From Blastochloris viridis (lineage in GTDB: Bacteria > Pseudomonadota > Alphaproteobacteria > Rhizobiales > Xanthobacteraceae), in contig NZ_CP012946.1 in the NCBI RefSeq assembly GCF_001402875.1, forward strand, positions 3,016,001-3,080,000: a DNA stretch of 64,000 nt, written 5' to 3'. The position numbers and the translations under genes were made by a program. Below, in pieces: positions 41,543-50,254 of the stretch; the stretch's first letter is position 1; each line of letters begins with the position of its first letter. Below the pieces are notes generated by a model. It saw only the letters and a program-made list of their open reading frames with translations. It ran no database searches and was not told where the DNA came from.

Positions 41543-41601
41543 CATGACATCTGCAGCCGCGGAGATCAGGAAAATCGGCCCGCCTTCCGCCGAGTCGGAA
41601 C

Positions 41602-41640
41602 ATGAAATCCGACACTTGGCGTCCAAGTGCCGGATTTCAT
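41602..41640. terminator. Long perfect-type hairpin after pal
   Basis: Arms 41602-41619 and 41623-41640 (ATGAAATCCGACACTTGG against CCAAGTGCCGGATTTCAT) pair at 17 of 18 positions around CGT. It begins 39 bp past the pal stop codon. It probably ends or protects the pal transcript, although no U-run follows. Confidence 0.65.
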
Positions 41641-41678
41641 CTCGTTGGCCGACCCGCTTGCCCGGTCGCTCTCGACCG

Positions 41679-42194
41679 TCAGGAGCCGGCAGCCACGCCG
41701 TCGAGCGCGGTGACGGCACGACGGTTCTGCGACCAGCACGAAATGTCGTTGCACACCGCGACCGGCCGTTCCTTACCGTACGACACGGTGCGCATGCGGG
41801 CGGAGTTGATGCCGCGGGCGGCGAGATAGTCGCGCACGGTCTGGGCACGGCGGGCACCGAGCGCGATGTTGTACTCGCGGGTACCGCGCTCATCGGCGTG
41901 GCCCTCGACGGTGAAGTTGTAGCGGCTGTAACGCTGCAGCCACTGCGCCTGCTTGTCGAGGGTCCCACGCGCCGTCGGCGTCAGATCGGTCGAATCGGTT
42001 TCGAAGAACACGCGGTCACCGACGTTGACGGCGAAATCCTGGGTGGATCCGGGGGTGGCCATGCCACCGATACCGCTACCGGCGAGGCCAGCCTGATCAC
42101 CGTTGGGATTGGTGGCGCAGGCGCCGGCAGTAAGGGCCGCCGCAATGGCAACGGCGAAGCGAACGGTGCGAGCGGATCGCAGGGTGCGCGTCAT
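41679..42194 (-). CDS. pal: Peptidoglycan-associated lipoprotein Pal
   Basis: 171 residues. Lipoprotein signal peptide with lipobox LTAGAC (Cys about residue 26), Gly-rich linker, and OmpA-like peptidoglycan-binding domain (VFFETDSTDLTPTARGTL, VEGHADERGTREYNIALGARRAQTV). It anchors the outer membrane to peptidoglycan as part of Tol-Pal. The C-terminal VCNDISCWSQNRRAV with two Cys is typical of alphaproteobacterial Pal. tolQRAB are not next to it here; upstream lies an RND pump instead. Confidence 0.96.
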   Translation of the reverse strand: MTRTLRSARTVRFAVAIAAALTAGACATNPNGDQAGLAGSGIGGMATPGSTQDFAVNVGDRVFFETDSTDLTPTARGTLDKQAQWLQRYSRYNFTVEGHADERGTREYNIALGARRAQTVRDYLAARGINSARMRTVSYGKERPVAVCNDISCWSQNRRAVTALDGVAAGS

Positions 42195-42474
42195 GACGCT
42201 TCGACTCCTTTCATGGCCGCTCCCGCCGGGCGCAGGAGAGGCCGTCGCGTCCAGGAATGGTCCGTCAACCTTGACAAAATCTTTCCGCCGCGCGGCGAAA
42301 AAGCGGCATTTGCCCGGACCGGCTGTGAACTGTTTGCAAGGGTTAACGGCGACTTAATGGCAAAGGCCGCGCAAATGCCAGCGGCCGCCGCATCCTGTGG
42401 CTGCGGCGGCCGCCCATCGTCGTCAATCCTTGGGCGAGTTGGACGGCGCACGGCCAGTCAGGCCGCAAGCCGCA

Positions 42475-45400
42475 TCACTGCGCCGCGAGCGCCGGCTTGG
42501 CCGCGGCGGCGGCCGGCCGCTTGTCCTTGGCAATCAGGGTGTAGAACATCGGCACCACGAACAGCGTGAAGATGGTGCCGATCGACATGCCGGAGGCGAT
42601 GACGAGCCCCATCGAGAATCGTGCCGCCGCGCCAGCGCCCGAGGCGTAGAGCAGCGGCAGCACGCCCAGCACCATCGCCGCCGTCGTCATCAGGATCGGT
42701 CGCAGCCGGATGCGCGCCGCCTCCTGCACCGCATCGACCTTGGAGAGGCCCTTGTCGATCTGCAGCTCGTTGGCGAACTGCACGATCAGGATGCCGTGCT
42801 TGGTGATGAGGCCGATCAGGGTGATCAGCCCGACCTCGGTGTAGATGTTGAGCGTCGCCAGTCCCAGATTAAGGAACATCACCGCGCCGAACATCGACAG
42901 CGGCACGCTCATCATGATCACGAACGGATCGCGGAAGCTCTCGAACTGGGCGGCGAGCACCAGGTAGATCACGATCAAGGCAAGCCCGAACGCGAGGCCG
43001 ATCGAGCTCGACTCCTGCACCTCGAGCCGCGACTGGCCGGCATAATCCTCATAGAAGCCGATCGGCATGATCTCGCGGGCGGCCTGCCGCAGCACATCGA
43101 GCGCCTCGGAGGTGGTAACGCCGGGCACCGGTACCGCCGACAGCGTCGCCGAGTTGAGCTGGTTGAACTGCTCGATCGCCGCCGGCGCGGCGTCGGTCTC
43201 GATCCGCACCAGTGCCGACAGCGGCACCATCGCGCCGGAGGTGGCGCGCACATAGAATTCGCCGAGCCGCGACGGATTGAGACGGTCGGTCTGGGAGACC
43301 TGGGTGATGACGTCGTAGGAGTGATTGTCGCGGTCGAATTTTGAGATCCTGCCGCCGCCAACCAGGGTGGAGAGGGTAGCGCCGACCTCGCTGACCGGCA
43401 CGCCGAGCGCGGCGGCGCGGTCGCGGTCGATGATGATGCGGGCGCGCGGCGTCTCGTAGGACACCGAGTTCTGCAGAACAATGAACTTGCCGGAGGCCAT
43501 CGCCTTCAGCTTGACCTGCTCGGACACCTCGTAGGCCTGAGCGGGGTCGCCGATGGTGCGCAGCACGTACTGGACCGGCAGGCCGTCGCCGGTGCCCGGC
43601 AGCGCCGGCGGCGCGAACACGAACGCCTGCAGCCCGGCATTGCCGTCCAGCATCTTCTGGATGTCCTGCTTGATCGCCTCGGCCTTGCGGTCCTTGCGCT
43701 GGTCCCATTCCTTGAGCTTGAAACCGATGAAGCCGGAGCCGCCGCCGTCGATGCCGATGATGGCGAAGGTGGCGACGATCTCCGGGATGCTGCCGTCCAC
43801 CTTCAGGAAGGGCTCGGCGAAGCGCTGCGAATAGTCGGAGGTGGCGTATTTCGGCGCGTTGATCAGGCCGAGGAAGGCGCCCTGGTCCTCGTCCGGCGCC
43901 AGCTCCGACTGGGTCTTCACGAACAGAAAGCCGGTGGTGGCAAGCATCACCACCACGATGCCGAACGTCACCGGGCGGAAGTCGAGCGAGCCCTTGAGAC
44001 GGCGGCCGTACCAGTTCTCGACGCCGGTAAAGACGCGATCGACGAAGGCGGCGAAACCGCCAGCGCCATGATGGGGCTTGAGCAGCTTGGAGCACATCAT
44101 CGGCGACAGCGTCACCGCGACGATGCCGGAGATGATGACGGCGCCGGCCAGCGTGAAGGCAAACTCGCGGAACAGCGTGCCGGTGAGCCCTTGCGTGAAG
44201 CCGATCGGGGCGTAGACCGCGGCGAGCGTGATGGTCATCGACACGATCGGGCTGAAGATCTCCTTCATGCCGACGATCGCGGCGTCGACCGGGGATTCGC
44301 CCTCCTCGATGTGGCGGTGGATGTTCTCGACCACCACGATGGCATCGTCGACCACCAGGCCAATCGCCAGCACCATCGCCAGCAATGTGAGAAGGTTGAT
44401 CGAGTAGCCGAGCATGAACAGCACGAGCCCGACGCCGATCAGCGACAGCGGGATGGTGACCACCGGAATGATCACCGAGCGGATCGAGCCCAGGAATACC
44501 AAGATGACCGCGACCACGATCAGCGCCGCCTCGGCGATGGTGCGGAACACCTCGACGATCGAGGCCGAGATGAAGTCGGAGGCGTCATAGACGATCTCGA
44601 CCGTCATGCCCTTGGGCAGGGTCGGCCGGATATCCTCGATCGCCTTGGTGACCTCGCGCGCCACCGACAGCGGGTTGGCGGCCGGTGCCGGGGTGATGCC
44701 GATGAAGGTGCCTTCCGAGCCGTTGAACGACACCTTGGTGTCGGTGTTCTTGGCACCGAGCTCGATTGCGGCGACATCGCGCAGACGCACGATCTGGTCG
44801 CCATTGGCGCGGATCGACATCGCGCCGAAGGTCTCCGGCGTCTGCAGCGTGGTCTGCATCTCGATGGCGTAGGCGACGTATTCGTTCTGGGTCTTGCCGG
44901 GCGCAGCCAGGAAGTTGGAGGCGCGGATGGCGACCAGCACGTCGGCCGCGGTGACGTTGCGGGCGGCGAGCCGGATCGGATCGAGCCACACCCGCATCGA
45001 GAACTCGCGGCCGCCCAGGATCTCGGCGTCGCCGACGCCGTTCAGCGTGGCAAAGCGCGGCTGCACCACCCGCGTCAGGAACTCGTTCACCTGCTGCGGG
45101 TTCATCTCGCTTGAGGCGAAGGTGAGGTACATCAGCGCGAATGACTGGCCGGTGCCCTTCACGATCACCGGGTCCTCGGCGTCGGTCGGCAGGTCCGCGC
45201 GCACGGTCTGCACCTTCGAGGTCACCTCGGTCATCGCGGCGTTGGGATCGGTGTTGAGGCGCATGCGCACCGACACCTTGGAGGTGCCGAGCCGGCTTTC
45301 GGAGGTGACGTAGTCGACGCCCTCCGCGCTCGACACCGCTTTGGCGATCGGGGTCGAGATGAAGCCCTGGATCAGATCGGCGCTGGCGCCGGTGTAGATG

Positions 45401-45546
45401 GTGGTGACGGTGATGGTGGTTTCGTCGACCTTGGGATGCTCGCGCACCTGCAGGTTCATCAGGCCCTGCGCGCCGAGCAGCATGATCAACAGGCTGACCA
45501 CCGCCGACAGCACCGGACGGCGGATGAAGAGTTCGGTGAAGCTCAT
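42475..45546 (-). CDS. RND-family multidrug efflux permease (HAE1 type)
   Basis: 1023 residues, the inner-membrane proton antiporter of a tripartite pump. MSFTELFIRRPVLSAVVSLLIML is the first membrane helix; 12 helices and two large periplasmic loops are apparent. TM4 carries the Asp-Asp proton relay in AIGLVVDDAIVVVENIH. Length and pattern fit the AcrB/MexK-like HAE1 group. It is coupled to the adaptor gene (ATGA overlap at 45543-45546). No outer-membrane channel gene follows, so it must use one coded elsewhere. Confidence 0.93.
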   Translation of the reverse strand: MSFTELFIRRPVLSAVVSLLIMLLGAQGLMNLQVREHPKVDETTITVTTIYTGASADLIQGFISTPIAKAVSSAEGVDYVTSESRLGTSKVSVRMRLNTDPNAAMTEVTSKVQTVRADLPTDAEDPVIVKGTGQSFALMYLTFASSEMNPQQVNEFLTRVVQPRFATLNGVGDAEILGGREFSMRVWLDPIRLAARNVTAADVLVAIRASNFLAAPGKTQNEYVAYAIEMQTTLQTPETFGAMSIRANGDQIVRLRDVAAIELGAKNTDTKVSFNGSEGTFIGITPAPAANPLSVAREVTKAIEDIRPTLPKGMTVEIVYDASDFISASIVEVFRTIAEAALIVVAVILVFLGSIRSVIIPVVTIPLSLIGVGLVLFMLGYSINLLTLLAMVLAIGLVVDDAIVVVENIHRHIEEGESPVDAAIVGMKEIFSPIVSMTITLAAVYAPIGFTQGLTGTLFREFAFTLAGAVIISGIVAVTLSPMMCSKLLKPHHGAGGFAAFVDRVFTGVENWYGRRLKGSLDFRPVTFGIVVVMLATTGFLFVKTQSELAPDEDQGAFLGLINAPKYATSDYSQRFAEPFLKVDGSIPEIVATFAIIGIDGGGSGFIGFKLKEWDQRKDRKAEAIKQDIQKMLDGNAGLQAFVFAPPALPGTGDGLPVQYVLRTIGDPAQAYEVSEQVKLKAMASGKFIVLQNSVSYETPRARIIIDRDRAAALGVPVSEVGATLSTLVGGGRISKFDRDNHSYDVITQVSQTDRLNPSRLGEFYVRATSGAMVPLSALVRIETDAAPAAIEQFNQLNSATLSAVPVPGVTTSEALDVLRQAAREIMPIGFYEDYAGQSRLEVQESSSIGLAFGLALIVIYLVLAAQFESFRDPFVIMMSVPLSMFGAVMFLNLGLATLNIYTEVGLITLIGLITKHGILIVQFANELQIDKGLSKVDAVQEAARIRLRPILMTTAAMVLGVLPLLYASGAGAAARFSMGLVIASGMSIGTIFTLFVVPMFYTLIAKDKRPAAAAAKPALAAQ

Positions 45547-46670
45547 CGCGTGGTCGGGCTCCGAACCGGCAGGGTGGTGACATCGATCGCGTTGTCGATT
45601 TTCACCGGGGCGCCGGCCTGCAGCTTGTTCTGGCCCGACACCACGATGCGCTCGCCGGGCGTGAGGCCCGACACCACCTCGGACAGGCCGCCGTCGCGGC
45701 GGCCGACTTTGACGAACACCTGCTTGACGGTGAGCCCCGGCTTGCCGCCGGCGGCGTCCTCGACCAAATAGACGTAGTCGCCGTAGAGGCTGGTCACCAC
45801 CGCGGTCTGCGGCACCGTCACCACATTCGGCTCGGGCGGCAAGTCGATGCGCACCCGCAGGAACTGGCCGGGCACGATGGCGCGGTCGCGATTGTCGTCG
45901 AGCAGCGCCTGCACCGACACCAGCCGGGTCTGCGGGTCGATGCGCGGGTCGATGCCGATGATCTTGCCGGTCCGGCCGAGGTCGGCGTCGGACGCACCGA
46001 ACCGCACCGGCTGGCCGATCTTGACCTTGTCGATCACCTGCTCAGGAACGGTGAAGTCGACCTTCATGCTGTCGAGATCCTGCAACGTCGCCACCACCGT
46101 GCCGGGCTGGACATACTGGCCGGGATTGATGCGGGCGATGCCGATGGTACCCGAGAACGGCGCCTTCAGCGCCTTCTGGTCGATGACCGCCTTATAGCGC
46201 TCGAGCTTGGAGCGCGCGGTGGCGACCTGGGCCACCACCTGATCGAACTGGGCCTGGGTGTCGAAGCCGCGGGTGCGCAGCGCCGAGGTGCGGGCGAGGT
46301 TCGACTTGCCGAGTTCGAGCGCGGCCTCGGCATCGATCAGGTCGGCGCGCTCGACCGCATCGTCGAGCTGAACGAGGACGCTGCCCTTCTCGACGCGCTG
46401 GTTGGGCGAAAAGCGGATGTCCTTGACGACGCCGCTGATCTCGACCGCGAGTTCGACGCCGTTCTCGGCCCGGGCGGTGCCGATCGCGGCGATGCCGGGC
46501 CGCCACGTCACGGTCTTGACGTCGGAGGCCGCCACCGTCTGCGCCGGCCGCGGCATGTTGGCGAAGATGTCGGCGATCAGCTTGTCGCGGAAGAAATTGA
46601 ACCAGACCAGCGCGGCGCACAGGCCGACCGCCAGAAAAGCCACCAGGGAGACGACGATCCGCCGTTTCAT
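45543..46670 (-). CDS. RND efflux periplasmic adaptor (MFP) subunit
   Basis: 375 residues. N-terminal membrane anchor (RIVVSLVAFLAVGLCAALVWF), barrel-sandwich (lipoyl-like) halves GVVKDIRFSPNQRVEKGSVL and KAPFSGTIGIARINPGQYV, an alpha-hairpin between them (RADLIDAEAALELGKSNLAR), and beta-barrel/membrane-proximal domains. It joins the permease to an outer-membrane channel. First gene of the pump operon; its promoter and operator lie at 46756-46805, divergent from tetR. Confidence 0.93.
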   Translation of the reverse strand: MKRRIVVSLVAFLAVGLCAALVWFNFFRDKLIADIFANMPRPAQTVAASDVKTVTWRPGIAAIGTARAENGVELAVEISGVVKDIRFSPNQRVEKGSVLVQLDDAVERADLIDAEAALELGKSNLARTSALRTRGFDTQAQFDQVVAQVATARSKLERYKAVIDQKALKAPFSGTIGIARINPGQYVQPGTVVATLQDLDSMKVDFTVPEQVIDKVKIGQPVRFGASDADLGRTGKIIGIDPRIDPQTRLVSVQALLDDNRDRAIVPGQFLRVRIDLPPEPNVVTVPQTAVVTSLYGDYVYLVEDAAGGKPGLTVKQVFVKVGRRDGGLSEVVSGLTPGERIVVSGQNKLQAGAPVKIDNAIDVTTLPVRSPTTR

Positions 46671-46755
46671 GTGCGCCTACGCAAATGACGTGAGAGGTAG
46701 GCGTCGGCGCCGGCAAGCGAAACCGCTTGCATGCCGTCCGCCCGTGGCTTTACCC

Positions 46756-46783
46756 TATATACCGTCCGGACGGTTCAGTGCAA
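46756..46783 (-). promoter_or_regulatory. Promoter of the RND pump operon
   Basis: Minus strand: TTGCAC (46783-46778), 16-bp spacer, TATATA (46761-46756). The first operator palindrome fills the spacer almost exactly, so a bound repressor would exclude RNA polymerase. About 85 bp upstream of the adaptor ATG. Confidence 0.7.
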
Positions 46784-46805
46784 GAGCGCCAACCGTCCGG
46801 ACGGT
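46761..46805. promoter_or_regulatory. Two identical operators for the TetR regulator
   Basis: The perfect 14-bp palindrome ACCGTCCGGACGGT occurs at 46761-46774 and again at 46792-46805, 31 bp apart (about three helical turns), in the divergent region between the pump operon and tetR. Both are flanked by TATA-type steps. They are the obvious binding sites for the adjacent TetR protein and should give autoregulation as well as pump repression. Confidence 0.85.
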
Positions 46806-46947
46806 ATAGTGTAGTATCATTCCAGTGTTACCGTTACTGCCAGTGCCGCCGCCTGAATCTGCCGACGCACACGCCTTCCGCCGGGCGATAAGGCGACGGC
46901 CGGCTCGACAACACCAAACCGACCGAGCAACCACGTTCCGAGACGAC

Positions 46948-47526
46948 ATGGCCGACGACCGCCGCCCGCGTTCAAATTCCCGAAACCGCATCCTGGATGC
47001 GGCCGCCGAGATCGTCGCCGAGATCGGTGCCGGCAAGATGACGCTTGAAGCGGTGGCCGAGCGGGCCGGCCTCAGTAAAGGCGGTCTACTTTACAATTTC
47101 CCTTCCAAGGACGCACTGCTGCAGGCGATGGTCGAGCGGATGGTCGAGGACGGCGTCGCCCAGCGCAACGCGCTGCGCCCGACCCTGACCGACCGGCCGA
47201 ACCTGGAGGCCCGCTGCATCATCGCCTCCGACCTTGCCAGTTGCGGCAGCCACTCGAAGGACGTCGCCAGCGGCCTGCTGGCAGCGATGTCCGAGAACCC
47301 GCGCCTGCTGGACCCGGTGCGCGAGGTGGTGGCGGAAGAATGGGCGATGCTTCAGGCTTCCGACTGCCCGGACGTGTCGAACATCGCCTGGCTGGCGGTG
47401 CAAGGACTGCTGACGCTCGACATGTTCGCGATCAGCCCGCTTGAGACCGAAGACCGCAACCGGGTGATTGCGGCGCTGCACACGCTGCTCGATCACCGCA
47501 CCCTGCCGCTGGCACCCGGCCGTTGA
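46948..47526 (+). CDS. TetR-family transcriptional repressor of the RND pump
   Basis: 192 residues. N-terminal helix-turn-helix at about 15-60 (RILDAAAEIVAEIGAGKMTL, EAVAERAGLSKGGLLYNFPSKDALL), C-terminal ligand-binding domain of the TetR_C type (CIIASDLASCGSHSKDVASGLLAAM). Chosen start ATG 46948 (MADDRRPRSNSRNR). Divergent to the pump operon with two shared palindromic operators, so it very likely represses the pump until a substrate binds. Confidence 0.92.
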   Translation: MADDRRPRSNSRNRILDAAAEIVAEIGAGKMTLEAVAERAGLSKGGLLYNFPSKDALLQAMVERMVEDGVAQRNALRPTLTDRPNLEARCIIASDLASCGSHSKDVASGLLAAMSENPRLLDPVREVVAEEWAMLQASDCPDVSNIAWLAVQGLLTLDMFAISPLETEDRNRVIAALHTLLDHRTLPLAPGR

Positions 47527-47555
47527 GCTTGACCTTCCACCGACGCCAGCTCGCC

Positions 47556-47682
47556 TCATCCTGAGGCGCCCGCGAAAGCGGGCGTCTCGAAGGATGAGGG
47601 CGGACTTGAGAGCCGAGGTCGGCCCCATGGTTCGAGAGGGCTGCGTCGCAGCCTCCTCACCATGAGGTCGAGAACCATGAGG
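47556..47682. repeat. Palindromic intergenic repeat (rhizobial REP-like)
   Basis: First palindrome 47556-47597, starting TCATCCTGAGGCGCCCGC, tetraloop GAAA, and ending GGATGA; second at 47624-47680 (CCATGGTTCGAGAGG ... CACCATGAG) with an inner GGCTGCGTCGCAGCC hairpin. These two motifs next to each other are familiar in Hyphomicrobiales genomes. Located between the convergent tetR and kinase genes; may act as a bidirectional terminator. Confidence 0.65.
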
Positions 47683-47770
47683 CCGGAGAACGACACGGCA
47701 CCAAACGATGCGCGATAATGCCGCCCGTCGCGGTCCCCGACTCCCTTTTCGCCGTCCGCTCGGTGAACCG

Positions 47771-48688
47771 TTACTGCGCGGCGGTGACGAACGCGGCGAG
47801 GTCGTCTTCATAAAGCGCGCGCATGTGCAGGATGTCGGCCTCGGTCGGCAGCTTGGATTCGTTGCCGAGACGCTGCACCGCATTGGCCGAGGCGGCGCGG
47901 GCACGGATGAAGTGCTCCTCCCAGCGGGCAGTGGGATAGGCGAGGTAGGAATAGATGTAGGTGCCGTGGAAGATGTCGCCGGCGCCGGAGGTGTCGATCA
48001 CCTTGTCCATCGGCACCATCAACGCCGGCAGGGTTTGGACCTTGCCGGCCTCGTCGAACCACAGCATGCCGTGCTCGCCCATGGTGACGCCGGCAATCCT
48101 GACACCGCGGCGCTTGAGATAGGCCAGCATCTCCTCCGGCGTCATGCTCATCTGGGCGCACAGCGCCTCGGCCACCACGGCGACGTCGATATAGCCGATC
48201 AGCTCCTCAAGGTTCGGGCGGAGATTGCCGCCGTCGAGCGAGGTCAGGATACCGAGTTTGCGGCAAACCTTGGCATAATGCAGCGCGGCGTCGGCCTGGT
48301 GGCCGTCGAGGTGCAGCGCCCGGCAGCCGTCCAGCTTCAGCGCCGGGAAGCGTTCCAGATAGGTGTCGTCGCGGGCGCGCAGGATGGCGCGCTTGCCGTC
48401 CTTGGGGATGACGAACGACAGCGATGCGTGCTGAACCCGGCGGCCGTGGACGGTGACGCCGTATTTGTGGGCCATATCCAGGAACATATGGCCGAGCCAG
48501 TCGTCCGACAGCGTGCACAAGATGTCGGCCGGAATTCCGAGCCGGGTGCAGCAGAACCCTGCCGTAACCGAATTGCCGCCGAACGACACTGCATAGTCGT
48601 CCGCCACGTCCTTCTGGTCGCCGGTCGGCATCACCTCCGAGAGCAAGGTGACGTCAATATAAGTGTGGCCGATGAAAAGCGCATCCAT
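47771..48688 (-). CDS. PfkB/ribokinase-family sugar kinase
   Basis: 305 residues. N-terminal SFGGNSVTAGFCCTRLG substrate motif and the C-terminal PfkB signature DTSGAGDIFHGTYIY with the catalytic Asp and anion hole. Phosphorylates a sugar or nucleoside with ATP; the substrate cannot be told. It is not near obvious sugar-uptake genes. Lies downstream of the ArsB/NhaD-type gene (142 bp) on the same strand. Confidence 0.87.
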   Translation of the reverse strand: MDALFIGHTYIDVTLLSEVMPTGDQKDVADDYAVSFGGNSVTAGFCCTRLGIPADILCTLSDDWLGHMFLDMAHKYGVTVHGRRVQHASLSFVIPKDGKRAILRARDDTYLERFPALKLDGCRALHLDGHQADAALHYAKVCRKLGILTSLDGGNLRPNLEELIGYIDVAVVAEALCAQMSMTPEEMLAYLKRRGVRIAGVTMGEHGMLWFDEAGKVQTLPALMVPMDKVIDTSGAGDIFHGTYIYSYLAYPTARWEEHFIRARAASANAVQRLGNESKLPTEADILHMRALYEDDLAAFVTAAQ

Positions 48689-48830
48689 AGGTGACCTCCG
48701 CCGCAGGTAGCCTCGCCGGTTCGCCTTCCGGAGGCAAGTCCGGGTCGTCTCGACCCATCGCCTCGAGCCGGGCGGGACCGTCGGTTAGACGGTGCGGACG
48801 CCCCGGTGGATCATCGTCGCGGCCAGTTGT

Positions 48831-50177
48831 TCAAAAATAACGCAGCCAAACATAGACATGGCTGATAGCGACCGACACCAGCATCATCGGAAACGCATAG
48901 AGCGTATACGTCACAAATCGGAACGGCACACCATTGCGCTCGCCGATTCCGGCCACGGTGAGGTTGGCCGAGGCTCCGATCAGGGTGCCGTTGCCGCCGA
49001 GGCAGGCGCCGAGCGACAGGCACCACCACAACGGCCCGATTTGGTCCGCACCGCCGAACGACGGCGCCATCGTCTTGATCAGCGGGATCATGGTGGCAAC
49101 GAACGGGATGTTGTCAATGATCGCCGACAGCACCGCCGACGACCACAAGATGGCGTAGCCGGTCAACGCAAGATCGCCGCCGGTCAACTCCACCAACTCG
49201 CGCCCGAGCAGGCCGAGCAGGCCGCCAACCTCGACGCCGTGCACCACCACGAACAGGCCGAGGAAGAAGAAGATGGTGATCCATTCAACGTCGGAGAAGG
49301 TCTTGTGGATGTTGGTGGCGGCCTTCTCGCCGTGATGCTGCCAGTTGTCGAGCAGCATCAGGACCGCGGCGCCGCCGAGCGCGACCGAAGCCGGCTCCAT
49401 ATGAATGAAGCGGGCGGAGACGAAGCCGAGCACGGTGAGACCGAGCACCGCCAGCGACTGCTTGAGCAGCGTCCAGTCCTCGATGGTGTCGATGGCGTTC
49501 ATCGCCATGACATGGGCGCGGTTCTCCGTGCTGGCCGCGAGACTGCGACCCCACATGAGATGAATCATCACGAGCTGGACCGCCAGCACCACCACCACCA
49601 ACGGCGCCAGGTGATAGAGGAAAGCGTTGAAGTCGATCCCGACCAGCGACCCGATCAGGATGTTGGGCGGGTCGCCGATCAGGGTCGCGGTGCCCCCGAT
49701 GTTGGAGGCGAAGATTTCGGCGAACAGGAACGGATAGGCCGGTACCTTCAAGTCGCGGGTGATCGCCAGCGTCACCGGCACGATCAGCAGCACGGTGGTG
49801 ACATTGTCGAGCAGCGCCGACAGCACGGCGGTGACCACCTGCAACAGCAGCAGGATGCCCCACGGGCTGGCATTGGCCATTCTGGCCGCCCAAACCGCGA
49901 CGTATTGGAACATGCCCGAGCGCCGCGAGATCGACACCAGGATCATCATGCCGGTGAGCAGGCCGATGGTGTTGAAGTCGATGCCGCGCACCGCCTCGGC
50001 CTGGTCGAGCACCCCGACCGCCACCATGACGCCGGCGCCGAGCAGCGCGACGATGGCGCGGTTGACCTTCTCGCTGATGATCAGGGCATAGGTCGCCGCC
50101 AGCACCGCGGTCGCAACCCACAGCGGATCAAGGCCGAACATCACCTGCGTCACGAAATTCTCAACACTGCCGTGCAT
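48831..50177 (-). CDS. ArsB/NhaD-superfamily ion transporter (SLC13-like permease)
   Basis: 448 residues, about 11-12 membrane helices. Conserved repeats SALLDNVTTVLLIVPVTLAI and SAIIDNIPFVATMIPLIKTM place it in the ArsB/NhaD (ion transporter) superfamily, with GGTATLIGDPPNILIGS and GGNGTLIGASANLTVAG as the paired re-entrant signatures. Members move sodium/proton, anions or arsenite. The ion is unknown. The start is taken at MHGSVENFVTQ. Tandem with a second member upstream, separated by a terminator-like hairpin. Confidence 0.87.
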   Translation of the reverse strand: MHGSVENFVTQVMFGLDPLWVATAVLAATYALIISEKVNRAIVALLGAGVMVAVGVLDQAEAVRGIDFNTIGLLTGMMILVSISRRSGMFQYVAVWAARMANASPWGILLLLQVVTAVLSALLDNVTTVLLIVPVTLAITRDLKVPAYPFLFAEIFASNIGGTATLIGDPPNILIGSLVGIDFNAFLYHLAPLVVVVLAVQLVMIHLMWGRSLAASTENRAHVMAMNAIDTIEDWTLLKQSLAVLGLTVLGFVSARFIHMEPASVALGGAAVLMLLDNWQHHGEKAATNIHKTFSDVEWITIFFFLGLFVVVHGVEVGGLLGLLGRELVELTGGDLALTGYAILWSSAVLSAIIDNIPFVATMIPLIKTMAPSFGGADQIGPLWWCLSLGACLGGNGTLIGASANLTVAGIGERNGVPFRFVTYTLYAFPMMLVSVAISHVYVWLRYF

Positions 50178-50214
50178 GGGCGCCCCCGTCCGCGCATTCC
50201 GCCATCAATGAAAG

Positions 50215-50246
50215 GCGAGGGACGATTGCGCCGAATCGTCCCTCGC
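50215..50246 (-). terminator. Terminator hairpin between the two transporter genes
   Basis: GCGAGGGACGATT (50215-50227) and AATCGTCCCTCGC (50234-50246) form a perfect 13-bp stem with a 6-nt loop, 9 bp after the stop of the upstream (50255-51670) gene. On the minus strand CTTTCATTG follows, a poor U-tract, so efficiency may be partial. Confidence 0.7.
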
Positions 50247-50254
50247 GGTGAAGA

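Noticed and set aside
42397..45114. Plus-strand frames opposite the RND permease
   Set aside because: His/Asp/Arg-rich shadows; the minus-strand permease is full length with clear motifs.
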